Shown here: positions 1 to 6,094 of the stretch, one piece after another | How the letters are laid out: every line of letters begins with the position of its first letter | How positions within the stretch are numbered: position 1 is the stretch's first letter | Source: an uncultured Eubacteriales bacterium | GTDB taxonomy: Bacteria > Bacillota > Clostridia > Lachnospirales > CAG-274 | Direction of reading: 5' to 3' | Length of the DNA: 31,293 nt | Assembly (NCBI GenBank): GCA_905201505.1 | Contig: CAJKOJ010000019.1 | Span: forward strand, 1-31,293 | Program-made: the position numbers and the translations under genes | The notes under the pieces: model-generated | Database searches by the model: none | Told to the model about the DNA's origin: nothing | The model's input: the letters and a program-made list of their open reading frames with translations, nothing else

Positions 1-53
1 AGAGCATCGCCTTGCCAAGGCGAGGGCCGCGGGTTCGAATCCCGTCTCGCGCT
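1..53 (+). tRNA. tRNA-Gly (anticodon GCC), 5' truncated by window edge
   Basis: The visible part runs from the 3' strand of the D stem (GAGC, 2-5) through the anticodon stem TCGCC/GGCGA (7-11/19-23) around loop TTGCCAA, giving anticodon GCC at 14-16. The T arm is GCGGG/CCCGT (29-33/41-45) around TTCGAAT. The 3' acceptor strand CTCGCGC (46-52) is followed by U as discriminator, usual for bacterial tRNA-Gly. CCA is not encoded. The 5' acceptor strand and most of the D arm lie outside the window. Confidence 0.93.
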
Positions 54-64
54 TTTTTATTTTT

Positions 65-90
65 AGATAGCTTATGAAGCTATCTTTTTT
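65..90 (+). terminator. Rho-independent terminator of the tRNA transcript
   Basis: Perfect 9-bp stem AGATAGCTT/AAGCTATCT (65-73/77-85) with a 3-nt loop and a run of T. It lies 12 nt beyond the tRNA end. Confidence 0.85.
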
Positions 91-179
91 GTTTTTTGTA
101 GTATGATACAAAAAAATACTATTTATTTTGTATAAAATAACCAAAAATAAAAAAGGGACTAGTAATTCTGTTTTTTATT

Positions 180-188
180 TGGTATAAT
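180..188 (+). promoter_or_regulatory. Extended -10 promoter of the dockerin-protein gene
   Basis: TGGTATAAT is an extended -10 element (TGn + TATAAT, 183-188). No good -35 is seen at the proper distance. The ribosome binding site AAGGAGG follows at 217-223, 9 nt before the ATG at 233. Confidence 0.55.
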
Positions 189-232
189 AGGAATTAATCA
201 AATTATGTGTATATATAAGGAGGCAATAAAAA

Positions 233-1918
233 ATGAAAAAGAAGTTATTAAGTATAATTTCAATTGCAATGGCAATGACAATGACTGTATCTACTTTCGC
301 CGCAACTCCAAGAGGTGCAGGTGATGTAGACGGAGACGGTAAGATAACTGCTAATGATGTTCTTATGATATTAAAGGGTCTTGCTGATACTAATCCTGAG
401 GCTAATGTTGACGGACGTAATGGTATAAACGGCAGTGATGCTAATGTATTATACAGAACAATTCTTCAGCCTAAGACTGTAAGTGAAGACCTTATGTTTA
501 AGGCTTATACTGAAAATTACAGCCTTGGCAAGAATCCTGTAAGCATAATTGAGGGTGCTGACAAACTCGGTTCTACTGTAGTTGCAGGTGACAAGGGTAT
601 GGGCGTTGTTGATGATGCTGTTTCAACTACAAGTGATACAACAATTAAGGGTGCTATTGATTCTTTAGTTAGTTTAGTTAATGAATCAAGTGCTGCTAAC
701 ATATCAAGTCAGTTAGACAAGATTTATTTTACAAGTGCAGCAAAGGGTGATGTTTACTTAAGAGCTGAAGATGGTTGGTCAATGTTCTGCTATGCTGTAC
801 AGCCAATCATTCCTATGGATGCAGAAACTGCAGCTATTTGCAACAAGGCTCCATCATCAGATGAGGACTTAAATAATCCTGCTTTAAAGGCAAGATATGA
901 CGCATTAAAGGAAATTAAGGCTTTAGTTGTAAGTGACAAAACTTTAACAGCTGATGATATTAAGACAATCAAGGAAGCTGCATACAGAGCTTTCCCAGCT
1001 GATATGACAGAAACTGAAATTAAGGAAGCTGCTCAGAGAGTATTGGATATAATTGGTACAAGATTTACTCTTACAGCTGAAATTAAGGGCAATGTTGAAA
1101 CAATTACTCCAGACGGAGCATTTGTAAATGGTTTAGTTAGCTTAGCTCAGTATGATACAAAGACTATGGCTGATTACAGAAATACATTTGGCGATAAGCT
1201 TGTAATATCTGTAACTAACAATGGTTCAGGCAACACAGTAAGTGCTGTATTTGAAGTTGCAGTTGTAGCTAATGCAGGTTCTACACCTGTTGAGCCAACT
1301 ACTGTTACAGAAGCAACAACTGAAGCTACTACAGCTGAGGCAACAACTGTTACAGAGGCAACAACTGAAGCTACTACAGCTACAGAAGCAACTACTGAGG
1401 CTCCAACAGAAACAACTACTGAAGCTGCTTATGCTTATGTTGCAAGTGCTAATGTTGATAAAGATGGAATTGTAATTGACAATAATAAGGCAACTGTTGT
1501 TGCTGGACAGACATTAGGTTATACAGCTTCTACTGAGACATTTGAAATTGGCGGCGGTGTATTCTCTAACTATGTAAAAACTAGTAGTGCGAACACAATG
1601 TTAGTTGTTGATGGTCTTGATAATGGTGCAAGTAAAGCATATCGTATTGCCTTTACTGTAACAGCAAAGGAAGATATGGAACTTACAGTATATTGCAAGG
1701 CAAATAAGGGAAAGGCTAATTACATTTTATCAGGTGATATAACTCCTGGTAGTACTTCAGATAATCCAGGTCAGGCTACAATTGTTGATGGAATAGACAA
1801 TGTAAATGGTGAAGCCTCTGTTTATGATACAATGAAGGCTACTGTTAAGGCTGGAGAAACTGTGTATGTTGCTGGTAAGGGTTCTGACATTGTAGTTTAT
1901 GCAGTTGATGTAAAATAA
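233..1918 (+). CDS. Exported protein with N-terminal dockerin-like module and Thr/Glu/Ala-rich linker
   Basis: A 561-aa exported protein. Residues 1-23 are a signal peptide (MKKK, hydrophobic core, cut near FAA). Residues ~30-80 resemble a type I dockerin: loop DVDGDGKITAND is a full calcium-binding F-hand, and NVDGRNGINGSD is a weaker second one. The position of this module right behind the signal peptide is unusual for dockerins, which are mostly C-terminal. Residues ~85-345 are an unrecognised, mainly helical region. Residues ~350-400 are a linker of repeated TTEAT/TVTEA units, also a DNA tandem repeat (~1300-1425). The last ~160 residues look beta-rich with no family I can name. The next gene, an SLH protein, has the same kind of linker, which suggests a shared surface role. 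Function is inferred only: a cell-surface or carbohydrate-related protein. Start chosen on AAGGAGG at 217. Confidence 0.8.
   Translation: MKKKLLSIISIAMAMTMTVSTFAATPRGAGDVDGDGKITANDVLMILKGLADTNPEANVDGRNGINGSDANVLYRTILQPKTVSEDLMFKAYTENYSLGKNPVSIIEGADKLGSTVVAGDKGMGVVDDAVSTTSDTTIKGAIDSLVSLVNESSAANISSQLDKIYFTSAAKGDVYLRAEDGWSMFCYAVQPIIPMDAETAAICNKAPSSDEDLNNPALKARYDALKEIKALVVSDKTLTADDIKTIKEAAYRAFPADMTETEIKEAAQRVLDIIGTRFTLTAEIKGNVETITPDGAFVNGLVSLAQYDTKTMADYRNTFGDKLVISVTNNGSGNTVSAVFEVAVVANAGSTPVEPTTVTEATTEATTAEATTVTEATTEATTATEATTEAPTETTTEAAYAYVASANVDKDGIVIDNNKATVVAGQTLGYTASTETFEIGGGVFSNYVKTSSANTMLVVDGLDNGASKAYRIAFTVTAKEDMELTVYCKANKGKANYILSGDITPGSTSDNPGQATIVDGIDNVNGEASVYDTMKATVKAGETVYVAGKGSDIVVYAVDVK
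1300..1425 (+). repeat. In-frame tandem repeat coding a Thr/Glu/Ala linker
   Basis: Codons ACA/ACT, GAA/GAG and GCT/GCA repeat in a loose 9-15 nt pattern with a longer ~45-nt unit present twice (starts near 1300 and 1344). It encodes an extended, probably O-glycosylatable linker. A similar tract lies at ~2795-2895 in the neighbouring SLH gene. Confidence 0.7.
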
Positions 1919-1937
1919 TTTAGATTAAATATTTAAT

Positions 1938-1973
1938 AAAAGGAGAGATTGCCTTGGTAATCTCTCCTTTTAA
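1938..1973 (+). terminator. Terminator between the two surface-protein genes
   Basis: Perfect 13-bp stem AAAAGGAGAGATT/AATCTCTCCTTTT (1938-1950/1959-1971), 8-nt loop. The T run forms the end of the stem. The second gene starts only 30 nt later, so it depends on read-through or a promoter that I cannot see. Confidence 0.7.
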
Positions 1974-2002
1974 GTAATAAGGATTTATTGGAGGTTGGTT
2001 AT

Positions 2003-3202
2003 ATGAAATTAAAATGGATAGCTGCTATGACTTTGGCAGTAAGTGCAGTATTTACTACATTTGCTTTTGCATCGGAGAGTAAGGGCTTTAATGATGTTGA
2101 CTTTTCAACTGAGCAGGGAAAAGCAATTGAAAAGATGTACAGCGTTGGATATTTAAAAGGATATAATGATGGTTCATTTAAGCCTGAGGCTACTATAACA
2201 AGAGCTGAACTTACCAGAGTATTTAATCAGGTGTTTGACTATAAGCTAAATGAGGAAAAAGCAAGCAGTATGGAGAAGTTCTCAGATGTTGAGGAGAGTG
2301 CTTGGTATTATAATGATGTAAGAATTGCTCAAAGCAATGGCTATATTAATGGATTTAATGACAATACATTCAGACCACAGGACAACTTTACACGTCAGCA
2401 GACTTGTGTTGTTTTAGCTCTTGCAGCAGGATTGCAAAGTCCTACTACAGATATTGTTATTAATGATGAAGTGTCACCATGGGCAGAGGCTTATGTAAAG
2501 GCTTCTATTGCTGACGGTGCATTTGAATTGGAAGAGGGAAATAAATTCAGAGGAACTGTTAATATAACAAGAGGTGAGGTTTGTCAGGCTCTTGCAAAGT
2601 ATGTTGTGATAGAATCTGAAGTTGTAACTAATGAGCAAGGAGAAGCCGTGACAAATGCAGAAGGAGAAACAGAGACATCTACAAAGGTAGTTGCAAAACC
2701 TTCAGGTAATTCAGGTTCAGGAACTTCAGGCGGAGGAAATTCTTCAAATAATAACAACTCAAACAATACAGTTGTGACAACAGAAAGTTCAACAGAAAAG
2801 ACTACTGCGGAAGTAACTACTTCAGTAACTGAAGCTACAACAGAGGCTACAACTAAAGTAACAACAGAAGCAACTACTGAAGCTACAACAGAAAAGGTTG
2901 AAATCAAACTTAATGATGAAGAAGTTGCTGCTCTTAAAAATGTTATTGATGATACAAAATATACCTTGATGTATATGGTGAAAACCAGTGATGAAAAGGC
3001 AGTGGCACAATATATGCTTAATGCTATGGAAAATTATTTAGCTGACAATAGCTATGATGTCTCAACTGCTATAGGTGAAGCAAAACAGATGTATTATGCT
3101 TTGAGTGCGGAGGAAAGGGCTGATTTTAAAAACTGCTTGCTGTCAAGCTATAATATGGTTGAAGTGAGTTTGTTGAAAGATGTATTTGCTCCGTTTTTGT
3201 AA
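2003..3202 (+). CDS. S-layer homology (SLH) domain surface protein
   Basis: A 399-aa exported protein. It has a signal peptide (residues 1-24, ...TTFAFA), then three SLH motifs at ~28-80 (GFNDVDF...ITRAELTRVF), ~93-145 (KFSDVEESAWYYNDV...FTRQQ) and ~152-200 (SPWAEAYVKAS...ITRGEVCQAL). SLH triplets bind pyruvylated secondary cell wall polymers and hold proteins at the surface. A Gly/Ser/Asn-rich hinge and a TTEATTE-type linker follow (~232-297), then a ~100-aa mostly helical C-terminal region without a recognised family. The frame is open upstream to a TTG at 1988, but GGAGG at 1990-1994 fits the ATG at 2003 with 8-nt spacing. No cohesin domain is visible, so a direct cohesin-dockerin partnership with the upstream protein is not supported. 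Confidence 0.88.
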   Translation: MKLKWIAAMTLAVSAVFTTFAFASESKGFNDVDFSTEQGKAIEKMYSVGYLKGYNDGSFKPEATITRAELTRVFNQVFDYKLNEEKASSMEKFSDVEESAWYYNDVRIAQSNGYINGFNDNTFRPQDNFTRQQTCVVLALAAGLQSPTTDIVINDEVSPWAEAYVKASIADGAFELEEGNKFRGTVNITRGEVCQALAKYVVIESEVVTNEQGEAVTNAEGETETSTKVVAKPSGNSGSGTSGGGNSSNNNNSNNTVVTTESSTEKTTAEVTTSVTEATTEATTKVTTEATTEATTEKVEIKLNDEEVAALKNVIDDTKYTLMYMVKTSDEKAVAQYMLNAMENYLADNSYDVSTAIGEAKQMYYALSAEERADFKNCLLSSYNMVEVSLLKDVFAPFL

Positions 3203-3253
3203 AATAGATTAAAATAAGTTATAATATTTATTTAATTTCATAAATTGTTATTT

Positions 3254-3289
3254 ATCTGCCGCAGAAATGATGTATGCGGCAGATTTTTT
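3254..3289 (+). terminator. Terminator of the SLH gene
   Basis: Perfect 10-bp GC-rich stem ATCTGCCGCA/TGCGGCAGAT (3254-3263/3275-3284) followed by a T run. Confidence 0.9.
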
Positions 3290-3520
3290 GTATAGTTAAG
3301 AGGTAATGATTTGAAAATTAGTGTATTGCGGAGAGAAAAAAGATAATGACAAGAGTAGATACTTGCATTATCAGTGATTTTAAATACAACTTGTGAAAAA
3401 AGCGGTTAATTTGCTATATCGGAACAGTTGATGAAAATAAAGTGTTAATGAAAAAATAAAATTATTTCTTTCTTGTGGTTTAATAAGGTAAAAACAGGCT
3501 ACATCGTCAAATATTTTTAA
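3290..3520. other. AT-rich intergenic region with a possible relic of an antitoxin promoter
   Basis: No credible coding region is seen. Around 3470-3487 the string CTTTCTTGTGGTTTAATAA nearly matches the antitoxin start region at 3663-3680 (CTTTCTTGTGATTTAATAA) and the related one at 5307-5323. It could be the remains of a still older TA copy, but the match is short. Confidence 0.35.
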
Positions 3521-3522
3521 AA

Positions 3523-3710
3523 GTATATTTACATTGTGCTAAATAATGATTACGAGGTGTGTTATAGTAGATGTTTTGATAAAAATAACCGCCCTATCTG
3601 GTACATAGAGCAGTTAAACTGATTTAATAAAATATGTATGAGGTACAACAGTTCAGCTGCTCTTTCTTGTGATTTAATAATAGCAAAAAAGAATTGTAGT
3701 ATCAAAGAAT
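3523..3710. pseudogene. Decayed type I toxin-antitoxin module (copy 0), antitoxin promoter kept
   Basis: This stretch aligns with the intact module at 5065-5350. TTTACATTGTG...CTAAATA matches the toxin promoter region, AAAATAACCGCCCTATCT matches the end of the toxin gene and its terminator, and GAGGTACAAC plus CTTGTGATTTAATAATA match the antitoxin start. The toxin frame is gone: its ATG-like remnant at ~3571 reaches a stop after two codons. The minus-strand antitoxin promoter is still good: TTGATA (3700-3705), 17-nt spacer, TATTAT (3677-3682). Any RNA would run from about 3670 to 3578. The homology continues to 3750 (shared TGTACTTAG, CACAGGACTTAAAAATTAAA), directly before leader 1. Confidence 0.6.
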
Positions 3711-3754
3711 GGTTGAATGTACTTAGACACAGGACTTAAAAATTAAATAATTAT

Positions 3755-3895
3755 GGTTGCAAAAGGAACAGATTGTGATATAATAAAAACAAGATAGGCT
3801 GCACTTGGAAAAATATTAATTTTAAGCACATATTTTGGCTTATTTACTGGGTTTATTGGAAATGTGGTAAAATAAGAAATGGCTTATTTACTGAG
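3755..3895 (+). promoter_or_regulatory. CRISPR leader 1 with pre-crRNA promoter
   Basis: First of three almost identical ~140-bp leaders. A promoter is visible: TTGCAA (3757-3762), 16-nt spacer, TATAAT (3779-3784). Two copies of GGCTTATTTACTG(G/A)G lie 44 bp apart (3837-3851 and 3881-3895), the second abutting the first repeat. They are candidates for leader-anchoring or adaptation signals. Confidence 0.85.
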
Positions 3896-4126
3896 GTTTA
3901 AGAGAAACAAGTGTTGTATTGAAACTCTTCTGCTGTTGGTTTGGTTTTAGAATACCTAATAAGTTTAAGAGAAACAAGTGTTGTATTGAAACCAATAATG
4001 ATGCGGTACTTTTGTTAATACGCAACTGCGTTTAAGAGAAACAAGTGTTGTATTGAAACTATATAAGACTGTCCTACAGCTCAATAATAGGAGCTTGTTC
4101 AAGAGAAACAAGTGTTGTATTGAAAA
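3896..4126 (+). CRISPR. CRISPR array 1: 4 repeats, 3 spacers
   Basis: The 30-nt repeats start at 3896, 3963, 4030 and 4097; all three spacers are 37 nt. The repeat begins GTTTAAGAGAAAC and ends GTGTTGTATTGAAAC. The ATTGAAAC end is the usual crRNA 5' handle of type I-B and type III repeats, which fits transcription from the leader promoter. The last repeat starts GTTC and ends GAAAA, marking the leader-distal end. This array alone uses CAAGTGTTG in every repeat; the other two mostly use CAAGAGTTG. No cas gene is in the window. Confidence 0.97.
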
Positions 4127-4127
4127 T

Positions 4128-4160
4128 AAAGACCAGGGAATCGTCCCCTGGTCTTTATAA
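4128..4160 (+). terminator. Hairpin terminator closing CRISPR array 1
   Basis: Stem AAAGACCAGGG/CCCTGGTCTTT (4128-4138/4146-4156) right after the last repeat. Near-copies close arrays 2 and 3, so the hairpin belongs to the duplicated unit. Confidence 0.8.
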
Positions 4161-4220
4161 GATAAGAAAAGTTTTATATCATAAGTAGACATTAAAAAGG
4201 TTCTTTATGATGTGAAAGTA

Positions 4221-4249
4221 TTGTAAAATTTGTATATATATGTTATATT
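4221..4249 (+). promoter_or_regulatory. Toxin 1 promoter
   Basis: TTGTAA (4221-4226), 17-nt spacer, TATATT (4244-4249), about 70 nt upstream of the toxin start. It leaves a structured 5' UTR holding hairpin AGTGG-TTTT-CCACT (4272-4285). Confidence 0.6.
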
Positions 4250-4319
4250 ATAAACTGGAAGTTAGTTAAAGAGTGGTTTTCCACTTCCCTTATATTTTAT
4301 AGAAGGGTGGTGGTGGCTT

Positions 4320-4397
4320 ATGAGTACATACGAAGTTTTATCATTATTGATAGGTTTTGGAATGCTTATAATCGCAATTTTGGGTACAAAAAAATAA
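4320..4397 (+). CDS. Small hydrophobic holin-like toxin of a type I TA module (toxin 1)
   Basis: A 25-aa peptide, MSTYEVLSLLIGFGMLIIAI then LGTKK. The polar N-terminus MSTYEVLSLLI, single hydrophobic helix and basic end are typical of the putative holin-like toxin family (Hol_Tox type). These peptides insert in the membrane and are controlled by an antisense RNA. The 5' UTR holds CCCTT (4287-4291), which can pair with AAGGG (4303-4307) in the GGGTGG ribosome-binding region, masking it. A hairpin with stems AATAACCAC/GTGGTTATT (4393-4401/4418-4426) just behind the gene acts as terminator for both strands. The convergent antitoxin promoter lies at 4483-4511. The gene sits between array 1 and leader 2. 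Identity rests on peptide features and gene layout; toxicity is inferred. Confidence 0.72.
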   Translation: MSTYEVLSLLIGFGMLIIAILGTKK

Positions 4398-4476
4398 CCA
4401 CTCTCCGGCAAAAGTTTGTGGTTATTTTTGTTAAATAACGTATAAGTGGAAACCGCTCTGGCTAGCTTCCTTTTGT
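4388..4476 (-). ncRNA. Antisense antitoxin RNA of TA module 1
   Basis: The minus-strand promoter is near-consensus: TTGACA (4506-4511), 17-nt spacer, TATTAT (4483-4488). The RNA would start near 4476 and end at a hairpin (4393-4426) with seven U at 4394-4388, about 89 nt. It overlaps the toxin mRNA 3' end by ~45 nt. It also carries AACCAC, complementary to GUGGUU in the toxin 5' UTR (4273-4278). Ends are predicted from sequence only. Confidence 0.68.
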
Positions 4477-4482
4477 ATCCTT

Positions 4483-4511
4483 ATAATAACATATATATAT
4501 TGTAATGTCAA
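4483..4511 (-). promoter_or_regulatory. Antitoxin 1 promoter
   Basis: Reading the minus strand: TTGACA at 4511-4506, 17-nt spacer, TATTAT at 4488-4483. It is closer to consensus than the toxin promoter, as expected if antitoxin is in excess. Confidence 0.75.
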
Positions 4512-4577
4512 GTATAAGGGTTAAAGGGAAACTGATTAAAATGTAAATTATAAGCTGTACTATAAATTTACTAAATA

Positions 4578-4724
4578 AATCATAGTTGCAAAAGGAACAG
4601 ATTGTGATATAATAAAAACAAGATAAGCTGCACTTGGAAAAATATTAATTTTAAGCACATATTTTGGCTTATTTACTGGGTTTATTGGAAGTGCGGTAAA
4701 ATAAGAAATGGCTTATTTACTGAG
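4578..4724 (+). promoter_or_regulatory. CRISPR leader 2 with pre-crRNA promoter
   Basis: Nearly identical to leader 1 across its whole length (a few substitutions, for example AGATAAGCTG and GAAGTGCGG). The promoter is TTGCAA (4586-4591), 16 nt, TATAAT. It also has the paired GGCTTATTTACTG(G/A)G motifs. Confidence 0.85.
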
Positions 4725-5018
4725 GTTTAAGAGAAACAAGAGTTGTATTGAAACTCAGAAATTGCATTTTTAGAACCTAAATAAGATAAAGTTTAAGAGA
4801 AACAAGAGTTGTATTGAAACAGTATGTTCATATCGCACCTTGCATCTTTGTAAAGAGTTTAAGAGAAACAGGAGTTGTATTGAAACGTTGCATAGGACAC
4901 ACTATATTCTCCAGTTGAAAGTTTAAGAGAAACAAGAGTTGTATTGAAGCACACCATATATACGTTTAAAATAAGTACCATTCTTAACGTTTAAGATAAA
5001 CAAGAATTGTATTAAAGC
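4725..5018 (+). CRISPR. CRISPR array 2: 5 repeats, 4 spacers
   Basis: Repeats start at 4725, 4791, 4857, 4921 and 4989; spacers are 36, 36, 34 and 38 nt. The two leader-proximal repeats are identical (CAAGAGTTG form). The third has one change (ACAGGAG) and the fourth ends GAAGC. The last is the most degenerate: AGATAAAC, AGAATTG, ATTAAAGC. Decay rises toward the leader-distal end, as expected for the old end of an array. The terminal variant AATTGTATTAAAGC is shared with the end of array 3. Confidence 0.97.
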
Positions 5019-5052
5019 ATAAGACCAGGGAACCGTCCCCCTGGTCTTATTG
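5019..5052 (+). terminator. Hairpin terminator closing CRISPR array 2
   Basis: Stem ATAAGACCAGGG/CCCTGGTCTTAT (5019-5030/5039-5050), near-copy of the hairpins behind arrays 1 and 3. Confidence 0.8.
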
Positions 5053-5064
5053 TGTAAAATAATA

Positions 5065-5093
5065 TTTACAATGTGTGTTAAATATTGTATAAT
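5065..5093 (+). promoter_or_regulatory. Toxin 2 promoter
   Basis: TTTACA (5065-5070), 17-nt spacer, TATAAT (5088-5093), about 63 nt before the toxin 2 mRNA reaches its start codon. Confidence 0.75.
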
Positions 5094-5130
5094 AATTGTA
5101 AGCAAGAGGGAATGACGGGCGGTTGTTCCT

Positions 5131-5155
5131 CCTCCTATTCTGAAAAGAAAGGAGG
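5131..5155 (+). promoter_or_regulatory. Shine-Dalgarno-masking hairpin in toxin 2 mRNA
   Basis: CCTCCT (5131-5136) is perfectly complementary to AGGAGG (5150-5155), the ribosome binding site of toxin 2, across a 13-nt loop. Locked translation of this kind is typical of type I toxin mRNAs. Confidence 0.65.
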
Positions 5156-5163
5156 CTGAAAGT

Positions 5164-5226
5164 ATGAGTAATGAAATTCTATATTTGACTTTATTAATTG
5201 TACTTATTATTTTAATAAAAAAATAA
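5164..5226 (+). CDS. Small hydrophobic peptide, toxin of type I TA module 2
   Basis: A 20-aa peptide: MSNEILYLTLL then IVLIILIKK. It is a single hydrophobic helix ending in two lysines. It is shorter than toxin 1 and I cannot assign it to a named family, but the layout is the same: promoter at 5065-5093, strong ribosome binding site GGAGG (5151-5155) masked by an upstream CCTCCT, a terminator hairpin directly behind the stop (5225-5253), and a convergent antisense promoter at 5321-5349. The codons are followed at once by AACCGCCCTAT, which is also found in the decayed copy 0. It lies between array 2 and leader 3. Toxicity is inferred. Confidence 0.68.
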   Translation: MSNEILYLTLLIVLIILIKK

Positions 5227-5314
5227 CCGCCCTATCTCACACATAGGACGGTTGTGTACTTGAAAGTACATAAACTCTATTGTGAGGTACAACCGTTCGG
5301 TTGCTCCCTCTTGT
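5217..5314 (-). ncRNA. Antisense antitoxin RNA of TA module 2
   Basis: The minus-strand promoter is TTGACA (5349-5344), 17-nt spacer, TATTAT (5326-5321); predicted start is near 5314. The RNA ends in hairpin AACCGTCCTAT/ATAGGGCGGTT (plus-strand 5225-5253) followed by A and seven U, about 98 nt. Plus-strand direct repeats GGGCGGTTGT (5117-5126, toxin 5' UTR) and GGACGGTTGT (5246-5255) mean that the antitoxin can pair over 10 nt (one G-U) next to the toxin ribosome-binding region. This is the arrangement known for Fst/RNAII of the par locus. Confidence 0.68.
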
Positions 5315-5320
5315 GATTTA

Positions 5321-5349
5321 ATAATATCATAAAAGAATTGCAATGTCAA
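5321..5349 (-). promoter_or_regulatory. Antitoxin 2 promoter
   Basis: Minus-strand TTGACA (5349-5344), 17-nt spacer, TATTAT (5326-5321). The three antitoxin promoters in the region (3677-3705, 4483-4511, here) share the same elements and spacing. Confidence 0.75.
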
Positions 5350-5392
5350 GGTATGGTTGAATGTACTTAGGCACAGGACTTAAAAATTAAAT

Positions 5393-5540
5393 AAATCATA
5401 GTTGCAAAATAAACAGATTGTGATATAATAAAAACAAGATAGGCTGCACTTGGAAAAATATTAATTTTAAGCACATATTTTGGCTTATTTACTGGGTTTA
5501 TTGGAAATGTGGTAAAATAAGAAATGGCTTATTTACTGAG
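5393..5540 (+). promoter_or_regulatory. CRISPR leader 3 with pre-crRNA promoter
   Basis: Nearly identical to leaders 1 and 2. Promoter TTGCAA (5402-5407), 16 nt, TATAAT. Paired GGCTTATTTACTG(G/A)G motifs are present, the second touching the first repeat. Confidence 0.85.
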
Positions 5541-6094
5541 GTTCAAGAGAAACAAGAGTTGTATTGAAACAATTCATATACCGTATTTATTAGCAACTTT
5601 TGCAATGTTCAAGAGAAACAAGAGTTGTATTGAAACACCTTTGGAAACTCATATATATTATCTTCAATTAAAGTTCAAGAGAAACAAGAGTTGTATTGAA
5701 ACATAAGCAATTTACCCACAAAAGATTTAACACTTTTGTTCAAGAGAAACAAGAGTTGTATTGAAACAATGAACGCTTCGAGCACAAATAACGGAGGGTA
5801 CAAGTTCAAGAGAAACAAGAGTTGTATTGAAACAGGTATAGCAAACAAGCTAACAGACGACAAGGTTCGTTCAAGAGAAACAAGAGTTGTATTGAAACAT
5901 TGCTTCTTCGCTGTCAGCTTCCTCTAGTCCGGTGTTCAAGAGGAACAAGAGTTGTATTGAAACACAAGCTTTTGCAAAAATCCATTACCTATTAAACTGT
6001 TTAAGAGAAACAAATGTTGTATTGAAACTATATATATTGAGGATATGCACAGTCACAAGTGACAGTTTAAGAGAAACAAGAATTGTATTAAAGC
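5541..6094 (+). CRISPR. CRISPR array 3: 9 repeats, 8 spacers
   Basis: Repeats start at 5541, 5607, 5673, 5738, 5804, 5869, 5934, 5999 and 6065; spacers are 36, 36, 35, 36, 35, 35, 35 and 36 nt. The first six repeats are identical and begin GTTC; the seventh differs by one base (AGAGGAAC). The eighth and ninth begin GTTT and carry more changes; the ninth ends AATTGTATTAAAGC like the end of array 2. The uniform leader-proximal repeats and longer array suggest that this is the most recently active array. No spacer has an evident match elsewhere in the window. Confidence 0.97.

Noticed and set aside
2584..3010. Minus-strand frames rich in Val/Ser or Cys/Ser opposite the SLH gene
   Set aside because: Shadows of the Thr/Glu/Ala linker codons; no start signals.
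4256..5349. Reading the inverted repeats around each TA as ends of a MITE-like transposable element
   Set aside because: The repeats differ between modules, lie in the transcribed 5' ends, and no target-site duplication was found. Duplication with the leader explains the spread better.
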